From JBGAQP01 sp044220635 (GTDB lineage: Bacteria > Pseudomonadota > Gammaproteobacteria > Burkholderiales > Usitatibacteraceae): a stretch of 64,000 bases of DNA. Positions 59,855 through 64,000 of this stretch are shown in pieces. The notes below the pieces were generated by a model. It was not told the DNA's origin. It searched no databases and worked only from the letters and a program-made list of their open reading frames with translations. The stretch's first letter is position 1, and each line of letters opens with the position of its first letter. The translations under genes and the position numbers were made by a program. The stretch lies in the NCBI GenBank assembly GCA_044220635.1, contig JBGAQP010000017.1:1-64000 (forward strand), in the 5' to 3' direction.

Positions 59855-61447
59855 TCACTTGACGACCGGCGCCGTCTCGAAGCTGTGGTACGGGACGGGC
59901 GTCGGCAGGTGCGTCCACTCGAGCGAGTCGGCGCCCTCCCACTGCTTCGCCTCGGCCTTGCGCCCGGAGCGGATGCACTCGATCACCACGTAGAGGAACA
60001 CGAGCTGCGACAGTCCGAAGATGAACGCCCCGATCGAGGACCACATGTTCCACTCCGCGAACTGCAGCGCGTAGTCCGGGATGCGCCGCGGCATGCCCGC
60101 GAGCCCGAGGAAGTGCTGCGGGAAGAAGGCGATGTTGAAGCCGATCATCGACAGCCAGAAGTGGAGCTTGCCGAGGCCCTCGCTGTACATGTGGCCGGTC
60201 CACTTGGGCAGCCAGAAGTAGATCCCGGCGAAGATCGCGAAGAGGGCGCCGGAAACCAGCACGTAGTGGAAGTGCGCGACCACGTAGTACGTGTTGTGGA
60301 TCGTGATGTCCACCGGCGTGATCGCGAGCACCAGCCCCGAGAAGCCGCCGATCGTGAACAGGCACAGGAAACCGACCGCGAAGAGCATCGGGGTCTCGAA
60401 GGTCATCTCGCCCTTCCACATCGTGGCGATCCAGTTGAAGATCTTCACGCCCGTGGGCACCGCGATCAGCATCGTCGCGTACATGAAGAACAGCTGGCCG
60501 GCCGCGGGCATGCCCACCGTGAACATGTGGTGGCCCCAGACGATGAACGACAGGATCGCGATCGAGGCCGTGGCGTAGACCATCGAGGCGTAGCCGAAGA
60601 GGGGTTTCCTCGCGAAGGCGGGGATGATCTGCGAGATCACGCCGAAGGCGGGCAGGATCATGATGTACACCTCCGGGTGCCCGAAGAACCAGAAGATGTG
60701 CATGAACATCGTGGGATCGCCGCCGCCGGCCGCGTTGAAGAAGCTGGTGCCGAAGTGCCGGTCCGTGAGCAGCATCGTGACCGAGCCCGCGAGCACCGGC
60801 ATCACGGCGATCAGCAGGTACGCGGTGATGAGCCAGGTCCACACGAAGAGCGGCATCTTCATGAGGGTCATGCCCGGCGCGCGCATGTTGAGGATCGTGG
60901 TGATGATGTTGATCGAGCCCATGATCGACGAGGCCCCGAGGATGTGCACCGCGAGGATGGTCATGTCGATCGAGATCCCCTGCTGGATGATGAGCGGGGG
61001 GTAGAGCGTCCAGCCCGATCCCGCGGCGCCGCCGGGCACGAAGAACGAGCCCACGAGGAGGAGCGCGGCCGGGATCAGCAGCCAGAAGCTCCAGTTGTTC
61101 ATCCGCGGGAAGGCCATGTCGGCGGCGCCGATCTGCATGGGCACCAGCCAGTTCGCGAAGCCGACCCAGGCGGGCATGATCGCGCCGAACACCATCACCA
61201 GGCCGTGGACCGTGGTGAGCGAATTGAAGAACTCGGGGTTCACGACCTGCAGCCCGGGCTGGAAGAGCTCGGCGCGGATGACGAGCGCCATCGTGCCGCC
61301 GAGGAAGAACATCGTGAACGCGAACCACAGGTACATCGTGCCGATGTCCTTGTGGTTGGTCGTGTAGAGCCAGCGCGTGATGCCGCTCGGGTGGTGGTCG
61401 TGGTGCTCGTGCGCGTGGGCGTCGGGGGCGTGGGTCACAGTGGTCAT
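59855..61447 (-). CDS. ctaD: Cytochrome c oxidase subunit I
   Basis: Catalytic subunit with 12 helices, low-spin heme and the heme-CuB centre. It has 530 residues. Heme ligand H81 (TTVHGLVM), CuB ligands H257, H306, H307 with the cross-linked Tyr Y261 (GHPEVY), heme ligands H392 and H394 (VAHFHYV), and K335 of the K channel are present, so it is an A-type heme-copper oxidase. The first 20 residues are His-rich (HAHEHHDHH), possibly metal-binding. Confidence 0.97.
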   Translation of the reverse strand: MTTVTHAPDAHAHEHHDHHPSGITRWLYTTNHKDIGTMYLWFAFTMFFLGGTMALVIRAELFQPGLQVVNPEFFNSLTTVHGLVMVFGAIMPAWVGFANWLVPMQIGAADMAFPRMNNWSFWLLIPAALLLVGSFFVPGGAAGSGWTLYPPLIIQQGISIDMTILAVHILGASSIMGSINIITTILNMRAPGMTLMKMPLFVWTWLITAYLLIAVMPVLAGSVTMLLTDRHFGTSFFNAAGGGDPTMFMHIFWFFGHPEVYIMILPAFGVISQIIPAFARKPLFGYASMVYATASIAILSFIVWGHHMFTVGMPAAGQLFFMYATMLIAVPTGVKIFNWIATMWKGEMTFETPMLFAVGFLCLFTIGGFSGLVLAITPVDITIHNTYYVVAHFHYVLVSGALFAIFAGIYFWLPKWTGHMYSEGLGKLHFWLSMIGFNIAFFPQHFLGLAGMPRRIPDYALQFAEWNMWSSIGAFIFGLSQLVFLYVVIECIRSGRKAEAKQWEGADSLEWTHLPTPVPYHSFETAPVVK

Positions 61448-61492
61448 GGCGGCTCCGCTATCTCGGGATTCTTCGGGCGATTCGTTCCGGGC

Positions 61493-62671
61493 TCAGCTCT
61501 TGCGGGCGGCCTTGATCTCGGCGGGCTGGATCGCCTCGCCGGTCTTGTTGCCCCAGGAGTTGCGCGTGTAGGTGATCACGGCGGCGAGCTCGGCGTCCGT
61601 CAGCCGCGCGAAGGAGGCCATCGCCGTGCCCTGCTTGCCGGCGAGCACGAGCGCGATCTGGGCCCCCTTGGCGCCGGTGACGACCTTGGAGCCGTCGAGC
61701 GCCGGGAAGGCGGGCGCGAGGCCCTTGCCCGTGGCCTGGTGGCAGGCGACGCAGTTGGCGGCGTAGACCTTCTCGCCGCTCGCCTTGAGCTCGTCGAGGG
61801 TCCACTTCTTGCCGGGATCCGCCGCGGCGGCGGCGGGGGCGGCGGCGGCCACCTGCTGGGGCGCGGCCTCGGCCGCGGGCGCCTTCGCCTTCTGCTCCTT
61901 CACCCAGGCGGCGTACTCCTCGGGGGCCTTGGCGACCACCACGATCGGCATGTAGCCGTGCTCCTTGCCGCAGATCTGGCTGCACTGGCCGCGGTAGGTG
62001 CCGGGCTTGTCCACCTTGAACCACGAATCCTTCACGAAGCCGGGGATGCCGTACTGGTTGACGCCCAGCTGCGGCACGTACCAGCCGTGGATGACGTCGT
62101 TGGAGGTGACCAGGATGCGGACCTTCTTGCCGACGGGAACGACCATCGGATTGTTCACCTCGAGCAGGTAGTTCTCGTTCTTCTTCGCCCCGGGCTTCTC
62201 CCACTCCTCGATCTGGTCGCGCGGCGTGGCGAGCAGCGAATTGAACTTGACCCCGTCCTGGAGGTAGTCGTACTCCCACGCCCACTGGTAGGCGGTCGCC
62301 TTGATCGTCATGTCCGGGTTCGAGGTGTCCTTCATCTCGAGCACCGTCTTGGTGGCGGGGTAGGCCATTCCCATGAGGATCACGAACGGCACGATCGTCC
62401 AGATCACCTCGATGGTGGTGTTCTCGTGGAACTGCTCGGCCTTGGCGCCCGCCGCGCGGCGGTGCCTGAAGATCGACCAGAACATCGCCCCGAAGACCAC
62501 GAAGAAGATCGCGACGCACACCCAGAGGATGCCGAAGTGCAGGTCGTAGATCTGCTGCGCGATGGGCGAGCCCGGCGGCAGGATGTCGACGTCGTAGGAG
62601 GCCTGCGCCGGCGCGCAGGCAAGGAGCGCGGCGAGCGCCCCGACGGTGGCTCGGGTGTATTTTCCAGGCAT
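61493..62671 (-). CDS. ctaC: Cytochrome c oxidase subunit II with fused cytochrome c domain
   Basis: 392 residues: signal peptide (to AQA), two membrane helices (about 45-70 and 88-108), a CuA cupredoxin domain with ligands H195, C230, C234, H238 and M241, an Ala/Pro-rich linker (about 250-288), and a C-terminal cytochrome c domain with heme motif C307-V-A-C310-H311 and axial M351. This is the caa3-like architecture. ATG at 62671 preferred to the TTG two codons earlier. Confidence 0.96.
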   Translation of the reverse strand: MPGKYTRATVGALAALLACAPAQASYDVDILPPGSPIAQQIYDLHFGILWVCVAIFFVVFGAMFWSIFRHRRAAGAKAEQFHENTTIEVIWTIVPFVILMGMAYPATKTVLEMKDTSNPDMTIKATAYQWAWEYDYLQDGVKFNSLLATPRDQIEEWEKPGAKKNENYLLEVNNPMVVPVGKKVRILVTSNDVIHGWYVPQLGVNQYGIPGFVKDSWFKVDKPGTYRGQCSQICGKEHGYMPIVVVAKAPEEYAAWVKEQKAKAPAAEAAPQQVAAAAPAAAAADPGKKWTLDELKASGEKVYAANCVACHQATGKGLAPAFPALDGSKVVTGAKGAQIALVLAGKQGTAMASFARLTDAELAAVITYTRNSWGNKTGEAIQPAEIKAARKS

Positions 62672-62698
62672 GGCCAAGACCCTTGTTGTGCTGATTCG

Positions 62699-63166
62699 CT
62701 AGTGAGCGGCTCCTGCGAGCCGCCTGCGGAGCTCTGCTGCGAGCCGCCGCCTCCCCTCATCCGAGAGCAGTCTTCCCACGGCCTCGGTACGCCCTGCGTA
62801 CGCGAGTTCCAGCGAGAATCCGCCCCTGCTTTCCTGGTGAATCAACCGCGCCCAGGCGCGCTGTGCCACGAAGCGCGTCACCCGCGCCGCTTGCCTCGCC
62901 TCGAGCCGGACCTCGTGCTCGCCCACCTCGATGCGCTCGTAATCCCCGTCGTGGAGCGCCACGGCGCGGAACGCGAGCCAGACCGCGGCGACCTCGAGCC
63001 CCGCGAAAGGCATCACCGGCCACGCCCCGATGGCTGCCGCCGCCGCCGCGAGACCCAGGGTCGTCGCGGCCAGCATCCCCAGGACCAATCGCCTCCCCGA
63101 GGGGCCCAACGAGCGGTTGGGCACCGAAAGGTGGACGTATGCCGGGGGTCGCGCGGGAGGAGCCAT
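62699..63166 (-). CDS. DUF2244 membrane protein
   Basis: 155 residues with two adjacent helices (about 27-46 and 51-69) and a soluble C-terminal part with IEVGEHEVRLE and GRLLSDEGRRRLAAELRRRL. Fits the DUF2244 family that often precedes coxB. Function unknown. A minus-strand TAGAAT at 63199-63194, 28 bp upstream, is a possible -10 for the whole oxidase transcript. Confidence 0.8.
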   Translation of the reverse strand: MAPPARPPAYVHLSVPNRSLGPSGRRLVLGMLAATTLGLAAAAAAIGAWPVMPFAGLEVAAVWLAFRAVALHDGDYERIEVGEHEVRLEARQAARVTRFVAQRAWARLIHQESRGGFSLELAYAGRTEAVGRLLSDEGRRRLAAELRRRLAGAAH

Positions 63167-63237
63167 CGGAAACGCCGCTCCGGAAACGCCGCCATTCTAG
63201 CGGAAACGGCGCGCTTCGCAAAAGGCGATCCGCTGTT

Positions 63238-63459
63238 TCAGCAGGATGAACGCCCCCCGCCTTCCTCGCCGCCCTCGGCGGGCGCCTCCTCCTCGTCGGG
63301 CTTGGCGGGAATGCGGTAGGACTCGGAGGCCCAGGCGCCGAGGTCCACCAGGCGGCATCGCTCGGAGCAGAACGGGCGCCAGGGGTTCGAGGGCGCGAAG
63401 GCCGCGGGCTTGCCGCAGGCCGGGCAGGCCACCAGCCGCGGCGCCTTCGCGGGGCTCAC
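63238..63459 (-). CDS. yacG: DNA gyrase inhibitor YacG
   Basis: 73-residue zinc protein that binds GyrB and inhibits DNA binding by gyrase. The four ligands are C12, C15, C31 and C35 (CPACG...CSERC), followed by VDLGAWASESYRIP. The acidic/Gly C-terminal tail ends in GGGRSSC. The GTG start overlaps the zapD stop by 4 bp, the conserved zapD-yacG pair. Confidence 0.94.
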   Translation of the reverse strand: MSPAKAPRLVACPACGKPAAFAPSNPWRPFCSERCRLVDLGAWASESYRIPAKPDEEEAPAEGGEEGGGRSSC

Positions 63460-64000
63460 AGGTTGCAGAACGCGAGGTCGAAGGCGACGTCGTGCTCGAA
63501 CACGCGCGACTTCTGGATGCCCTCGGGCAGGAGGAAGCGGATGTTGAGCGCGTACTTGTTCGCGCTGATCTCGGGCACGCAGGCGAGCTCGGCGCCGAGC
63601 GTGAGCCTCAGCATCTGCGCGGGCTTCTCGGCGGGGGTCTGCTGGAACACGCCCTGGCTCGCCACGAGCGAGACCGTGCGCCCGCTCTCGCGCAGCACCC
63701 GCAGCACGATCGCGAGCGCGGTGTGGATCGGGGTGACGCTCGCGAGCCAGGCCTCGAGGTCGGCACGGCGCCGCGCGGCCGGGTGGTTGAGCCAGTAATG
63801 GTAGGAGGGCAGGTCGAACTCGCTCGTGCCGCCCGGGATGTTGGCCCGCTGCTTGATCGCCATCAGCCACTCGTTGTCGCGCACCGCCTGCCCGGCCTTG
63901 CCCGAGGCCGCGTGGAGGTTCGCGAAGGCCCGGTCGATCTCGCCCAGCACCTGGTCGAGCTTCGCTTCCGAGATCGCCGGATTCTCGCGCAGGGCGTCGA
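63456..64000 (-). CDS. zapD: Cell division protein ZapD (5' end missing)
   Basis: FtsZ-bundling protein of the Z ring. 180 residues before the stop are present and the frame runs off the window, so about 70 N-terminal residues are missing. Recognisable runs are NEWLMAIKQRANIPGGTSEFDLPSYHYWL and KYALNIRFL. An internal GTG at 63950 is in frame but not the true start, since the reading frame beyond it still matches the family (ALRENPAISEAKLDQ). Confidence 0.92.
   Translation of the reverse strand, partial: DALRENPAISEAKLDQVLGEIDRAFANLHAASGKAGQAVRDNEWLMAIKQRANIPGGTSEFDLPSYHYWLNHPAARRRADLEAWLASVTPIHTALAIVLRVLRESGRTVSLVASQGVFQQTPAEKPAQMLRLTLGAELACVPEISANKYALNIRFLLPEGIQKSRVFEHDVAFDLAFCNL

Noticed and set aside
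59885..63319. 1144-codon plus-strand frame opposite the oxidase genes
   Set aside because: Composition is His/Glu/Arg/Val repeats typical of the reverse frame of high-GC genes; CtaD, CtaC and DUF2244 on the other strand are certain.

Overview
This 64 kb window is a gene-dense, high-GC bacterial chromosome segment with about 70 protein genes, two tRNA genes and no gap above about 220 bp. Its gene orders are those of a betaproteobacterium: rpe-gph-trpEGDC; amgK-murU divergent from lptD-surA-pdxA-rsmA; glyQS-gmhB-plsC; lnt-corC-ybeY-phoH-(x)-miaB; lolB-ispE-tRNA(Gln)-prs-rplY-pth-ychF; coaD-rsmD divergent from ftsYEX-rpoH; and a coxBA-ctaG-coxC cluster with the small DUF2970 and DUF2909 membrane proteins. 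I cannot name the genus from sequence alone. No insertion sequence, prophage, integrase or CRISPR array was seen; this is core genome with a few accessory genes.

Layout. 1-5.6 kb: tryptophan operon trpEGDC behind its own promoter and a Trp-rich leader peptide, downstream of rpe-gph. 5.7-8.3 kb: apaG, a small membrane protein, mltA and dsbC. 8.4-14.4 kb: two ubiquinone-pathway FAD hydroxylases with pepP, then a PaiB-like flavoprotein joined to the murU-amgK cell-wall recycling pair. 14.4-19.8 kb: outer-membrane biogenesis (lptD, surA) with pdxA and rsmA. 19.8-25.2 kb: gloA, a YgjP-type metalloprotein, plsC, gmhB, glyS, glyQ. 25.3-34.1 kb: a methyltransferase, lnt-corC-ybeY-phoH, a large zinc metalloprotease and miaB. 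34.2-40.1 kb, the most accessory part: a secreted subtilisin-like protease, tRNA(CAU), an SGNH hydrolase, and a tightly overlapping trio of SulP/STAS transporter, VIT1/CCC1-like membrane protein and unknown outer-membrane protein. 40.2-47 kb: ychF, pth, rplY, prs, tRNA(Gln), ispE, lolB and a TPR protein. 47.2-54.9 kb: mutM with a dynamin-like GTPase, ferredoxin, coaD, rsmD, ftsYEX and rpoH. 55-63.2 kb: aa3-type cytochrome c oxidase and its assembly factors. The right edge holds yacG and a truncated zapD.

Most striking regulatory signals: (i) a perfect CIRCE operator lying on the rpoH promoter and overlapping the ftsX stop codon; (ii) a 16-residue leader peptide with three Trp codons, its own promoter and a downstream hairpin ahead of trpE; (iii) a terminator abutting the phoH start codon, where a metalloprotease gene interrupts the usual miaB-phoH order. 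The oxidase cluster has no heme A synthase gene (ctaA) at the position where relatives usually carry it. The SulP-VIT-outer membrane protein operon is the best candidate here for an undescribed multi-protein system.
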